Source: Hypsibius dujardini (taxonomy: Eukaryota; Tardigrada; Eutardigrada; Parachela; Hypsibiidae). Taken from it: a stretch of 64,000 nt of DNA. The stretch spans positions 1 through 64,000 of the forward strand of contig LRSR01008967.1 in NCBI GenBank assembly GCA_001579985.1, in the 5' to 3' direction. The notes under the pieces were generated by a model. It did not search any database, had not been told where the DNA came from, and saw only the letters and a program-made list of their open reading frames with translations. Both the position numbers and the translations under genes were made by a program. Of the stretch, positions 1 through 11,789 are shown one piece after another. Within the stretch, counting starts at the first letter, position 1. The number at the start of each line of letters is the position of its first letter.

Positions 1-210
1 AGTTCGCAAGGTGGAGAAGGCCAGAGGCTCTCATATTGAGTAAACTCTTTTTTGTTTCCGGTAGAAGACTTATTTCTCTATTTTTTGTTATTTTTTGATA
101 ATTTTTTGACGAAATTTTGTGAATAAAAAAAGAAGACAAAGTTTGTGCCAAAATGAACCCCGCACCTGGTAAGCGCCACGTTCCGAAACTCTTAGGTTAT
201 TAGTGATGTA

Positions 211-930
211 CGAGGTAAAGGCTGTTAACCAGGCCGCTTTTAGAAATCGTAACTTGACCAGGCCGGTTTTTCCAACGTTGATTTCCCGGCGCTGCAGTGC
301 TGCTATGCCATAACAGATGGCTTGAAAACATTCAGAAAAAATCTCTGACCCATTTTAGTTCGTTCCTAAACCTCACGGTTCGAATTTGAGTCCAAACAAA
401 GGACGAGAATCTCAATGGAGAAGTATGCAAGTAGTCCGGTAGAGGCGCCACTTCGGTTCCTTTCTAGCGCATGAAAACATTGTGCATATATTTTCACTTC
501 ACACGCGTTCACTTCACGACGGCTCTTGAAGTAAATTTTTAGCTCCTTATTTTGTAGAATATTTTTTGTATTGAATGTCTCATGCTGTAATTTAAAATTT
601 TTTGAACACATTGATCATCTGGGTTACAGCTTCTTACGTTTTGAGCACGACCCTCACATTCGAATGTTTCTCCAGAGCCTTATTTTGTTCAAGTTAACTG
701 ATCAAAGTTTATTTTACATGCGTATATCGTTTGATTATTCGAGTAAATGGTGAAGCAACACTGGCGAGAATTTTTTTATTTCATAGTCAAATCAAGCATA
801 TAGAGAACGGGACCATTAGGCCATCTCCCTGGGTTTACTTCGCAAAAACGATTTATGCGTCACCTGCTGGCCTGCCGGTTTGATTATGTTACGATTTCTA
901 AAAGCGACCTGGTTAACGGCCTTTACCTCG
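211..930. mobile_element. 720-bp MITE with long terminal inverted repeats and TA flanks
   Basis: The left end (from 211, CGAGGTAAAGGC) reappears inverted at the right end (to 930, GCCTTTACCTCG). Similarity runs about 45 bp inward and includes the shared block GCTTTTAGAAATCGTAAC. Both ends are flanked by TA (209-210 and 931-932), as expected of a TA-target-site DNA transposon. No transposase is visible inside; the short open frames do not resemble any protein I know. It shares its first nine terminal bases with the element at 27626-27990, so both look like non-autonomous members of one group. Superfamily (Tc1/mariner-like or other TA-targeting) is inferred only from the TA flanks. Confidence 0.8.
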
Positions 931-1014
931 TACCAGTACACCCTCGCATCAAATAGGCGTAAAAAAACAATTATGAAGCTAAGCAAAGCCAGGTGGTTCT
1001 GTAGAGAACTAGTA

Positions 1015-1249
1015 TGAGGCAAACTCTATATTTCGACTCACGCTCCACTTGGTCGATAAATCGGCTCACTCATGCATTTCTCTTTGATGGTGGTTGCTTG
1101 ATTGTTTGATTTGCTTTAATTTGCTGAAGTACTATAGTATACTAGAACAACAAAGTAAACAATCAAGCACCTGCCATCAAAGAGAAACATATGAGGGAGC
1201 CGATTTATCGACCAAGTGGAGGGTAAGCCGAAATACAGACTTTGTCTCA
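1015..1249. mobile_element. 235-bp foldback (palindromic) element with TA flanks
   Basis: Nearly the whole element is an inverted repeat. The left arm (about 1015-1110) and right arm (about 1150-1249) share blocks such as CCACTTGGTCGATAAATCGG and TCTCTTTGATGG in opposite orientation, around a centre near 1130. TA lies at 1013-1014 and 1250-1251. It could fold into a roughly 95-bp stem. It sits 80 bp from the right end of the preceding MITE and 60 bp beyond the stop codon of the mGluR gene, so it may lie in that gene's 3' UTR. A MITE is the simplest reading; a hairpin RNA precursor is an alternative. Confidence 0.75.
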
Positions 1250-1309
1250 TACAGTAATAGGAGGAATACTGTTTATTCATTTTAAGTAGCAAGGGTATTT
1301 AAGGGTATA

Positions 1310-2167
1310 TCACAATTGGACATCATCCAGGGATTCTCCATCAATACTGGGGAGCGAATCGTGGCTGAAGCTGAGATCATTGCTAATGGCATCGCTCGCT
1401 ACCGTGGCATGACTGACATTACTGAAGGATCCCATGTGTTTTAATGAAGGCTCCTTTTCAGCTGTTTCCGCCTTAAGCATAACTGTATGAAAATACTGTC
1501 AGTATATCTCACTAATAATTACAAAACAAAAGCACACTTGATGCTATTCTATACGTACCCACGGCTGAGGGAGGTTTATTGTTCAGACTGACCACCAGTT
1601 CGGGCCGAGAAGCAGTCGCCGGTTTGAGCGGCATATTGGAATGGGAGGAAGACTCGCTGTTCTGTGAGTTCATCGAGGTGGTGTTGGTTTTGTTGGTAAG
1701 ATATTTTGGCGCCATTAAGCTCTGTCGGACATTCCGCTCCGGTCGCAGCAAAATAATATACATCTTCGGAGCAAATATGCAAATGAGCGAGACAGTTCCG
1801 CTTAAGCTAATGGACGCGCACAGGGTCGTTATTCTTAGCGGAATGTTGGTGGCCGTGCTGAAGAAGATGGGAACAAAGGCCAGCCAAATTATGCAGGTCG
1901 TGTACATCGTAAAGCCAATGTGCTGTGACTCGTTGAAAGCTTCCGGGATTTTACGCGTCACGACGGCGTAAACGGTGCAGATGATCAGCAGCAGGATGGG
2001 ATAAGTGAAGGCAATCATGTAGGATGCGTCGAGGTGGGATCTGCACACGAGGACGTTCTCTTCCCGGGAAGGGTAATAGAATTGAGAGATGGGTGGACTG
2101 TAGGCCATGTATAGGATCATTATCAGCATCTAAAAGACAAGATACATTATTTTGTCTGTCTGTCTGT

Positions 2168-2198
<31 letters not shown>

Positions 2199-5100
2199 CT
2201 TGTCTGTCTATCTATCCGCCTGTCTGCCTGCCTGCCTATATTTATGTATGTCGCTTGTCTGAGTGACTTTTGTAGAGTAGTGTCACTGCGAGGAGCATGT
2301 ACCTGAACAAGTACCAGGCCGGCACATATTACAAGCTGTGATTTCGGACTGATAAAGTTGGGTCTCTGAGCAGTATGCTTGGCCGCTTGAAAAATCCTTG
2401 CAATTCGATTGGTTTTGGTCAGGAGAGAGGCGTAACAGAGGGCAAAGCAGAATCCGATTCCAAACATTTGGACGCCGCAGACTATATCGCACGGTTTGAG
2501 CAGGAGCACGCCAGTCATAGCGTAACACAAAAAAATGCCTGCCAGGAGGACGTAACTGAGTTCGCGTCCCGCGGCTTTCACCACGTTGGTCTCGGAGTTC
2601 TTAATGAAGACCGCGACGACGAGGACTGTGGAACAGCCTCCGAGGCAAGCAAAGGTAATCACACCAATGGCCCAGTATGAGTCGGCCGACAGGAAGGTCG
2701 CCGGGATCTCGTAACATCCGGTTTTGTTGGCGTGTGGCAGGAAACCGAGAGGACAGTCCAGACACTCAAACTCGGACGCCAAATACTGATACTGAGTACA
2801 ATTCTACAAGCCAAAAGGTCACGTAAGTATATTGAACAGTATTTTGTTATACTATCTACATTACTGTATTACTACTATGCCATATTAGTCCTACTAACCA
2901 TGCATGTCCAGCAGCACTTTTCGTCAGGCATGATGCTCTTGGCTTGTCCGGCACCGCAAGGTCTAGCACACTCTGATTCCGGGACTCGGTCTGAGTAGCC
3001 GGTTTCCCGGTCGTTGAATCGGATTTGTGACCAGTCCAGCATCAGGCCCGACTTGTTGTATTGACCGACATTGACCTGTATAAGCTATCGATAAAAGGGT
3101 CATCCAAATTAACAATACAATACAAAGCAATTTACCCATTCCCAACGAGGAGGCATAATGCTGGTCTTTTTAAAGTGGACAACGTTGTAGCGTGCTGGCC
3201 CATCTCCCAAATGATCAAATTCAAACTCATCCCCGGTTAAACCTAATAAAACATATGTACATTCGCAAGCCATTTAGAAGAGGCGCCTGCGTCATGTCTC
3301 TTCTCTTAACTCTGTCATCACACTCACTCACCCACAAACTTGACCTTGCGTAAATATCTCAGCAGCTCGGCGCCATCATTTGGATTCATCTCCTCACACA
3401 ATCCTGGTAGGCCTGCACATTTATCACGGTGCATGAGACGGAGAGCGTGCACGAAAGCTAACACAGCATCGCTGACAAACTGCAATTGCCCCTCCATTTC
3501 AAGGGCAAACGGTCCCGACTTGTCGTACGTCTCCTCCCCCGTGCACTCCTCCTCCCATTTGACGTTGTCTGCAGTACCAGTACAAACACATTAAACGTCA
3601 AGGACTAAGGCAACGGAATCTGACTTGCTCTCCCTCTCCCTCTTAATCCCTTTCAATTGAACGGAAATCACAACCTGTGTTTCTCAAACTTACATGGCGT
3701 CAGGGTAGAGTTAAAGTACTTGCATTGGAACATATCTTCCCAGTACTAGAAGAATACAATATAAAAAAGGCGGCCATAACTGACATGTTGTATATGTTGT
3801 TTGAAGGACCTTTCGAGTTAAAGTCTGTAGAATGTACGGTATAGTACTTGTTTACTAACCTCCACAAACCAAGGGTTCCGCTGATTGTTGGCGACGGTCA
3901 AGGACCGGAAATAGGTTTCGAAATCAGCCACCGGGTGGGAAAGGGGTTGAAAGGATAAAGTGCCCTCCACTTGAAGTTCATTATTCTCCGAGACAGCCGT
4001 GCGAGCGGACCAACCGTCTGAACCAATCCAGGTGAACATTCCCGTTGCATTACGCCGTCGGATGGATCGCATCAATTCAGCCACTTCTTGGTCTGATCCG
4101 TAAACGATGACGCCTGCTTGCAAAACAAACTGTCGACATTTATTGCTGGCGTCCGAGGCGAACATGTCAGCACGGATGCCAGAGAGGACTTAATAAGGTC
4201 TGTCTGTCTGCTTGTACCTTTGGCTTGGGGTTTGAGCTTTAATCGGTCTACCAGTTCGTCATAATGGCGTTCCCCGGCTTTGCCAGAGTCTTTCGGCAGT
4301 TTTTCACGCATGGCAATGCAGATTTTACTTTCCTCTAGTAACATTTGCAGGGTTGCAAATGCCTAAAAAAAGAGAAAGGAGGGTTCGTTTTTAAATGTGA
4401 CCTTTTTTATTGTCGTCTGTGCGTTATTAGAGAAACCGGTATATTACTTGAATCCCGTACGCAGACTCTTCATACACGATGGAGATATAAGTCCAATTGA
4501 GGAGTTTCACCAAATCAACCATTGCGCGAGTTTGATTAGCGTCCGAAGGTACAGTCCTCGAGAAGTACTCAAAGCGATCTTTGTTACTCAGCTCGGAGCT
4601 CGTAGAGAAAAAACTAATCTGAAATTATTTTCATTGAAAACATTATAAAAAGATTTCGGTTATAACCGTTTCATGTCGGCTTTTTATTACAATACCTGTG
4701 GGATTTTGAAGAGACGCAGAAGGTTGGCCACTTGAATAGAAGTGACACTACTTGCTGCTCCTACTACACCGGGAATGACCTTGTAAGGCACAACCGGGGT
4801 CGACCCATCAGGGCACTTGTATTCCCCATCAAGAGTCGAAATTGAGCCTACAACACAACAAAGTCATAACTAAATAATCTTGATGCCTATTGGCATTTAT
4901 GAATTATTTAGTTAGTAATAATAATAGTAATTGTGCCAAAACCGGATTTGACTTGTCTCTGTCCTGTTCCCGTTCCCGACTGGCAGTTAGGAAATTCTAG
5001 TCTGATTCATTCATTCATCGATTAATGAAATTGAAACTGTCGAAAAGTGAAGCTTCTCTCGTTGTTTGGCCTGACATTTCATCCCTCAAGGGAGAGAAGT

Positions 5101-7371
5101 AGACTCTCTTGTCACCTCATTATATAGGGACTGTCGTCGTTGCGGCCTTTTCCGGTTGAGAGAGTTTAGCGGGAATTAAAACCAACTCCCCCTCTCTCAT
5201 CCCGGTAAACTAATCAAAATGACGATACCAATACGTAATCGACGGGACCGTTTTAATATTAAACTAAGTTATGAATGCTATTGCTATTCGATCCGCTGAA
5301 AATACGCGTACGCTTCTTGCAGCCGCAAGTCAATGAAACGATGGTAAGGGAAAGGAGAGAAGAGGAAAAGCTGGCTACTTTTTATTCGTGAGAGAAAGTG
5401 AGGGAGTTGATGATGCGGGAAAATCAATGTTTTTTGCTTCACTGGACAGCGTAATGGATCTTATTAGGAATTAAGGGCACTTTATTTACTCCCTCTGCAC
5501 CCTTTCTTTGGCCAATATGTTGGTCCCTCCTGGTCTCTGTTCGCGGGCGCCCTAATCGATGGCGCGCAAAAGTACTTACGATAATTTACGAGACACCAAC
5601 AAAGGCTTCTTACTTGCTTCCTCCCTCCCTTCTTCTCTATATGTGATATAAAACTCTTCCTCTTGTCCTTTTTGACAGGCCCACTGAGTAACATTTTTGA
5701 CTTGTTCTCCCACGAGGACGGACAACATGCGTCTTGACTTCCCTCTTTATACTACGAGTAATAGGGCCACTGAACCTTGCCACAAAAATTAATGCTAAAT
5801 TTTGCTATTCACAACGCGCAATCATAAATATTTTCTTGTGTAGTGCTCGATTACAATTTAAGTTAAGTTACTACAGTAGTAATGAGATGAGCATATGCCG
5901 TTTGCAGAATTTTAGAAGGAGCGTTGCGTTAAGTCTTCCACAAATGCTTACACATTCTAATGACACAAGCACAAACAATGCTTCATCTCATACAGCTCGA
6001 GGATCAATAACGACAGCTAAAACCAAGGACGTTTAAGTATACCACATTAATGACTTTAAAACGAAATGATCGGGTTTGATCTGATGGCTTAAGCTGACTT
6101 TATTTTCTTGCTACAATAACTTCCCCTCACTATCTCGTATACAATTTCACTCCTAACGACACCACTGGGAGAGCCCTATTCAACCATTTCATATCAAGTG
6201 GATACGACAGTAGTACTACGTGCAGGCAACTATCGCTCAAACAAAATCGTCCGCACTTTCTTCTTTTTTTCATCAAATATAATACATGTACCGACCAAAT
6301 AAATGCAACACCGATTTTCTTTTTTACATTCACTACATTTTTTTTTGCTACTTAGTACTTTATACTAAAGCTAAAGTGTAAGAGTCTGATCATGACCTGA
6401 AGAGACTAGTACTGCAAGGAGGAACGTCAGATCGCTATAGTGTCCACGCAGTACCGCAATGAATGGTCCCCTCAAAGAGACAGCACGCCAAAGGGAGTTA
6501 ATTGAGGGACACTAATCTCATTTACAGGGTCTTCATTTTTATCATCTATATTGCCTTGCAAAGGATTCTTTACTAGTGTATTATTACGGTCTACTTAGAG
6601 TGTACCTTTGATAAAGTCGACTGCCATCTCCAGTCCGTAGGTATCCTTGTCACAATCATCCAAAACATAAGCGCCCAGCTGGATCCCGGGCAGGAGATCC
6701 GTCATGTTGAAATGCTGGTTCACCTGATCGATTGTGTATAGCATCACCTCCATTGCTTGAATCCCACCTTGGCGCATTATTCGGCCGCAGGTGGACTTCT
6801 CCTCCCGCTCATGCACCTACCAACAACCAAACAAAGATATTATTACTTGTTATGATAATTCAAAACATTACTGATACGTCTATTCATTAAAATCAATAAT
6901 CCATGTTTATATTAACACGGAGTATTGAATGGTGACCCTTATGTATACAGGACTTACCATCATCAAACCGCCCAAAACAATCTGACCGTCTACGGTGGCG
7001 GCCCGCTTGACTGGCTGTAAAAAGGACAATCAAATAAAAAAGGAACATTTTACAAGCAATCATTCTATATTTACCCATGTAATGTTAACAAAGTCCCCGG
7101 TAATAGTGCGCACAGTCTCCCAGTTAGCGGCACTTCGCTTGTCCGTTTGCTGTCGCGGTTTAGTCAGGCTTGACTGGCCTTCCTCCTCCTGCCGCTCCCT
7201 CGGAGAAGAAGAACGGAGCGAGCGTAGAAGCAGTTCCTCAGCTGATGAACTCCTGGTTACGCTGATTAGGCACAAGAGTAGCAGGAAATTGAACAGGAAA
7301 CCCCACCGGGATGAGGATGATGAGCATGGCTGTACATGTAGTAGGAGTAGGAGTCTTCCTGGCCAGAGCAT
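1310..7371 (-). CDS. Metabotropic glutamate receptor (class C GPCR)
   Basis: A plasma-membrane class C GPCR of about 1059 residues that should couple ligand binding to G proteins. Exons (minus): 7371-7075, 7014-6958, 6816-6606, 4847-4696, 4618-4448, 4362-4218, 4188-3860, 3745-3694, 3568-3332, 3242-3136, 3075-2899, 2803-2303, 2129-1559, 1482-1310; all phases agree. Visible in order: hydrophobic leader; Venus-flytrap ligand domain with SIQVANLLRLF, LNWTYIS and WIGSDGW; cysteine-rich linker (ECARPC, CCWTC); seven-helix domain with GRELSYVLL, ISPKSQLVIC and GFTMYTTCIIWLAFVP; and a serine/acidic C-terminal tail ending LDDVQL. The start is the first Met before the leader. The arginine expected in the IQR motif of glutamate-binding members is Ala here (GGIQAMEVM), so the ligand may not be glutamate. 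The last intron uses donor GTACGT at 1558; without splicing the frame ends at 1512. Confidence 0.93.
2154..2237. repeat. TCTG/CCTG tetranucleotide array
   Basis: Tandem TCTG, then CCTG, units with minor interruptions, inside the intron between exons 12 and 13 of the mGluR gene. Similar arrays lie in introns of two other genes in the window. Confidence 0.95.
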
Positions 7372-10313
7372 CTTGTCACCAAGCTCATCTCCTCATAGGG
7401 TAATCAGACTCCTGTTGAAACCGAACCGAGTCAATCACTAATTAAGTACCCAAAATTTGTCAGTGGCAACAAAATTCTCTTAACATGAGTAGAATATAAA
7501 ACAAAAAAATTCATCAGGAGGAATTGTGAAGCCGTTTGTCTGGTAGGATAATCGGATGCGTGTTTGTGTTGTGGCTTAGCCGGGCATAAAAGGCGGCAAA
7601 GGGCGCCACATTAAATCGACACTCGCTCACTCGTACAGTACTCTACAGTATAGGGGCGCGTGTGGCATATCAGATGAATAATCGGGATTAGGCACGGGAG
7701 CCTCATAAAAAAATATAACTGCCGGGCGTGAAAAAGAAAGGAAAGAGAAGGAGAAGAGAGCCGCGCCGCCGCGAGTGAGAGTGAGCAAGAGTCCGCCGTT
7801 TAATTTCTCCGCTTCATGCACCACCGCAACGCAACTCTCTAACTTAGCCATACACCCAATAACTCCTTATACCCATACAATATAGAGCTCTTTCCCCATC
7901 ATCATCCACACATACTTTGGAGGGGGTGCTTATGCAGCTGTTTCGGGATCAATATTTTTCTTGCACCACATTAGCAATGACCAGCAGCATGCATTCAGAA
8001 AGAAGGCTAACTGTTTTACCTGCCTTTTGCCCGCGGTTAAACATGACAAATTCTGCAGATATCTATTTTCGTCATACCTTGACGTCTCGTCAATCAGTTA
8101 GACCTCTAAAATTCCAATAAACCCAAGCAGCAATAAATCGTATTATTTTTGTGACAAATGGGCGTCCAACGCACCCGGAGCAAGCATATAGCACACTCAA
8201 GTTGTTTAGGGTCTCCGAGCCGGAAGTAACACGGATCACTCAAGCTTTCACTGCTATCACATTTCATATTATCAATGCCATCTAATTAACATAATTGACA
8301 ATGCTAGAGTTTAAGGGTCGGATTAAGCTTCGGAAAGGTGAATTTTCTGTAATAATGAAATAATTGTCCTATGCATATGTGCACTTATTCGAAACACGCT
8401 TTAACTCCAATCAATACTTTTTACATTCACTTTTTGTGCAGTTAAGCATTTGAGTGCGGCCAGCCGATTTGAGTTTGAGCGAGGGCGAGAGATGATGAGA
8501 AAAGAGCAGCCGGAAGCAACACTTACCGTTCCCAGCTAAAAAAGTATGCAGCATCCTATCGATGGACGGGCTTTAACGTAAACAGCGACAGAGAGAGAGG
8601 ATCACAGTGATAAATGATGTATGAATGATAAGGGCATCACGTATACATAACACATCCAAGAAAGTTGATTAGCATATAGAGAACGGAAGGAGCCGTAGGA
8701 TTGGAAACGTTAACAGTTGCTGTACAGAAGGAAGGGTGTGCATGCTCCTTTACGCAGACAGAAAGACTAGGACTTACTGTATGATGGAGAAATAATCTGT
8801 CTCAGGCATGCAATCTTACTTTCCTCCCACTCTCTCCTTGTTAACAAAACAAAGTATAAGCAAATCCATCTATGCTTCTTGACTTGTCGTCCCTCCTTCC
8901 CGCTCTCACTTTGAGGAGCTTGCAAAAAGCCGACCTCAACACAAAAACATGTATACTATACTAACTGTACATGCATCCATCCACCGGAAGGAAGGAAGTG
9001 AGGGAGGAAGGAAGCAGCAGAATGAGCGGACCCACAAAAACATAGAAAGGATAGGACAATAAAAGCGGGGACTCTCTTCTCTTCCTTTCCTCTCGACTCG
9101 ATCGTTCCCCTGCCATCCCATTCACTCGCTTCATGCCGCCATTCAGTCATCTCCTTTCTATTAGCGCCGCTAAACAAACTTGTTCACCATTCAAAAGCCA
9201 AGCAAACATCCAGCCAGCCAGTCAGGCACAAGCTATAAAGTCATTCCCTAAAATCAACTCTCCCATTCTGATTGCTCATCATTCTCCTCTCTACTTTTTC
9301 CCATCCTTTTTTTTCTCCGCCCTCTTCTCATGTACTAGTTATGCATATGCAATTGTTGGTTACAGCCTTTTTTTACGCTAGTCTTTTATGAAGGTATACA
9401 CGTGTCTATGGCAAAACCGAATTCACTAGGACATTCCATCAACAGTAGTACAGTAGTGTGTAATACGTGAGGAAGCACAGTAGCTCTGGAGAGACAGTCG
9501 TTTCTCCCCATAAATTTGGCTAGACTCGTGATGGATTGGTCACTTGAGAATTGTAATTATGTCCTCGACCAAATCCATGTGTACAGATGCTCCGCCATGG
9601 ACGTCCCTTGAACTTTTTTCAGTTCAATTGCCGTCAGAAGTTGTCGGTTTCAGTTGAGGAAGGGGAAATAGAACGGTGAAGGACTTGTCAAGGATTTATC
9701 ACGGGGAGAAGATAGTTGCACAACTAACTGGCTATCTCACGAAAAAGTTCCATCTCTTCTTCCCCTCCCAAATGTGTGTGGTGGGACTGGGTAGGAGATG
9801 TATGACCATAAACAGATTCACACGCTAAAGCGCAGGATAGCATGCAAACATCATATCTAACTCATGTTGACGCGGTATAAGGACATGGACAGTCCTCCTT
9901 ACTTTTGCTTACCCCCTAAACGTTCCCTCATACGTCATCAAATATGCTGGCGGGACAAATTATCCACCAGACGGCGCTACCTGTACTGCATTGAGAGAAT
10001 GCAGATGCAGTCACGACTGTACTACTATGTATATGACGGTTCTTTCGCCACCCTCTCCAGACCTGACCGCGTACATTCCTAAACAAAGGCCTTGATTGAT
10101 GAGAAGTTCCCGTGATTATTTATCCTTTGGCTAGTGTTGAATGTAGAGACTGCTCAATGAGGAGGTCTGTGCTAGTAATCCCACTCGACCGTCATTCGCT
10201 CCACCTCGAAAAGATTGTAAAGATTTTAGCATTTCACCTAGTGGCTTTTTCAGTCAGCACTAAGCTCTTCAATCCACTTGTTTTAAATTAAGCGTTAAAA
10301 TTGTTCAGTCACC
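7372..10313. other. Intergenic region between mGluR and troponin I
   Basis: About 2.9 kb. It should hold the mGluR promoter and 5' UTR (right to left) and the troponin I promoter (left to right). I see pyrimidine- and purine-rich runs and scattered short open frames, none with recognisable protein content. A TATA-like CATAAAAGG sits on the plus strand near 7585, but no plus-strand gene follows it closely. Confidence 0.5.
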
Positions 10314-11405
10314 ATGTCTTTATTGTTGGGAACCCGAAAACCGGAAGGGTAATAAGTTTTCTTTATCATACAAATACCGCGTTACGCTTACCTTACTATA
10401 ATGACGTTATTTTAGAGGTCAGGTACTGGTAACAGACCGAAATGCTGTCTTAAAACGAAGCGCAGCCCCGAAATCCGCTGCCCAAATTGCTGTGCGAAAG
10501 CAGCTTGAGGAGTCAATCGTTCGCAGTAAAAAGCCACGCTTTCACATTGATGCGGAACGACGAAAGAAGCTCAAGGTTCCTACCTATTAAGGTAAAAGGT
10601 GTGAGAGGAAACCCTCTTTAGATATTCACTTTGCAGGCATTGTTACTCAAACATACGGCCGACAACATCAAAGAGTACCATGAAAAAAAGGCCAAAGAAC
10701 GTCGTAACTTCCTAACCGAAATCATCGGCAAGGACTCCCATTCCGGAGTGGAGGATGCAGACAGGTTGGAGGAAGTCTGTCGAGCCTACCACCAACGAAT
10801 TCGTCAGCTACATCAAGAGAATTATGACTTGGAATGCTCAGCGCGAGCAAATGACTATCTGGTAGGAGAGGACGAACTGCGCTTTTACATCAACTACAGT
10901 AATTTGATTTGCATTGTGAAGTCATCATGAATTGATGATCGATCGACTGATTTGCCTTTTCATTCCTTAGATCAATGAGATGACAATCCAAGTCAATGAG
11001 CTACGCGGCAAATTCGTCAAGCCTACACTGAGGAGCGTTGCGGCAGCGCTTGCATCGGAAACCAAGTGAGTATTGGTATAGTAATAAGCCATTTCCGACT
11101 TCTCAGTGTAGGAGGCAAATCTAATCAATTCATTTCCCTTCTAGGTCATCCGCAGAAAGTAAGGTGCTAGCACGTAGTTTCCGGCGGAGTTTGAAAGTGC
11201 GCACTAACAACGACAGTCCGCTGACTGTGCGTGAAGACTCTGGATGGCGGACCGCCATTGTAAGTCCCTCCACTTACTGTTTCAATCATCTCCATCCCTG
11301 TCTCAGTTATGGTCTTGTCTCATGCAGGATAAAAGTCGACCAGAGTGGATAAAGCAAACTAGTCGAAAGAGCGACTTTGACGACATTTCAGAGCAAGACA
11401 TCTGA
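10314..11405 (+). CDS. Troponin I, divergent
   Basis: Troponin I is the inhibitory subunit of the thin-filament troponin complex in striated muscle; it binds actin, troponin C and troponin T. Six exons: 10314-10348, 10416-10575, 10637-10861, 10971-11065, 11145-11259, 11328-11405, giving 235 residues, in the usual range. Family hallmarks are the helix around EVCRAYHQRI, then YDLE, INEMTIQVNELRGKFVKPTL, a basic block SFRRSLKVR and a late PEWIKQ. The exon 3 donor at 10862 was chosen because the join YDL...INEM aligns without a gap to known troponin I; a later donor breaks the frame. The exon 2 donor (GTTCCT) is weak, but reading on meets a stop four codons later. The inhibitory and C-terminal parts are less conserved than in flies or vertebrates, so a non-muscle or specialised paralogue is possible. 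Confidence 0.82.
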
Positions 11406-11789
11406 AGAGATCCTTAACAAATCATACTTAGAGCTCAAAAAGCGAAATTTGACTTTAAATTCTACAGTTCATCTACAGCTACAGTATCAGAACTAAGAAA
11501 GGTAGCATCACAACTTCTAAGGCCAGCTTATTGAAATTATCTTTAGAAAGAAGAGCTCTATACCACAATTGATTAAAGGATCAAACCCAAAAGAGTCAGC
11601 CAGTAGCAACTTGAAAAATACTCTCACAAATAATAGTCAGTTCTTATTCTTTTCACCTGCCCTGATGATACTGGCACTCCTCCGGTCGAAGAAATGCAAG
11701 TGTCCTTAAAGCTCAAGTTTGAGGTTTGAGGTTTGGAGATGTAACACCGTCAGACTTAACGTAAACTCCGAGTATCCCGCATTCAACAT

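Noticed and set aside
1-127. Short plus-strand frame ending near 54 followed by AATAAA-like sequence
   Set aside because: Only about 13 codons are visible at the window edge; not enough to call a gene end.
571-753. Open frame inside the first MITE
   Set aside because: Lies within a non-autonomous element and has no protein resemblance.
1310-1444. Plus-strand open frame with coding-like composition
   Set aside because: It is the antisense of the last mGluR exon, which joins in phase to the preceding exon and ends in a stop at 1310.
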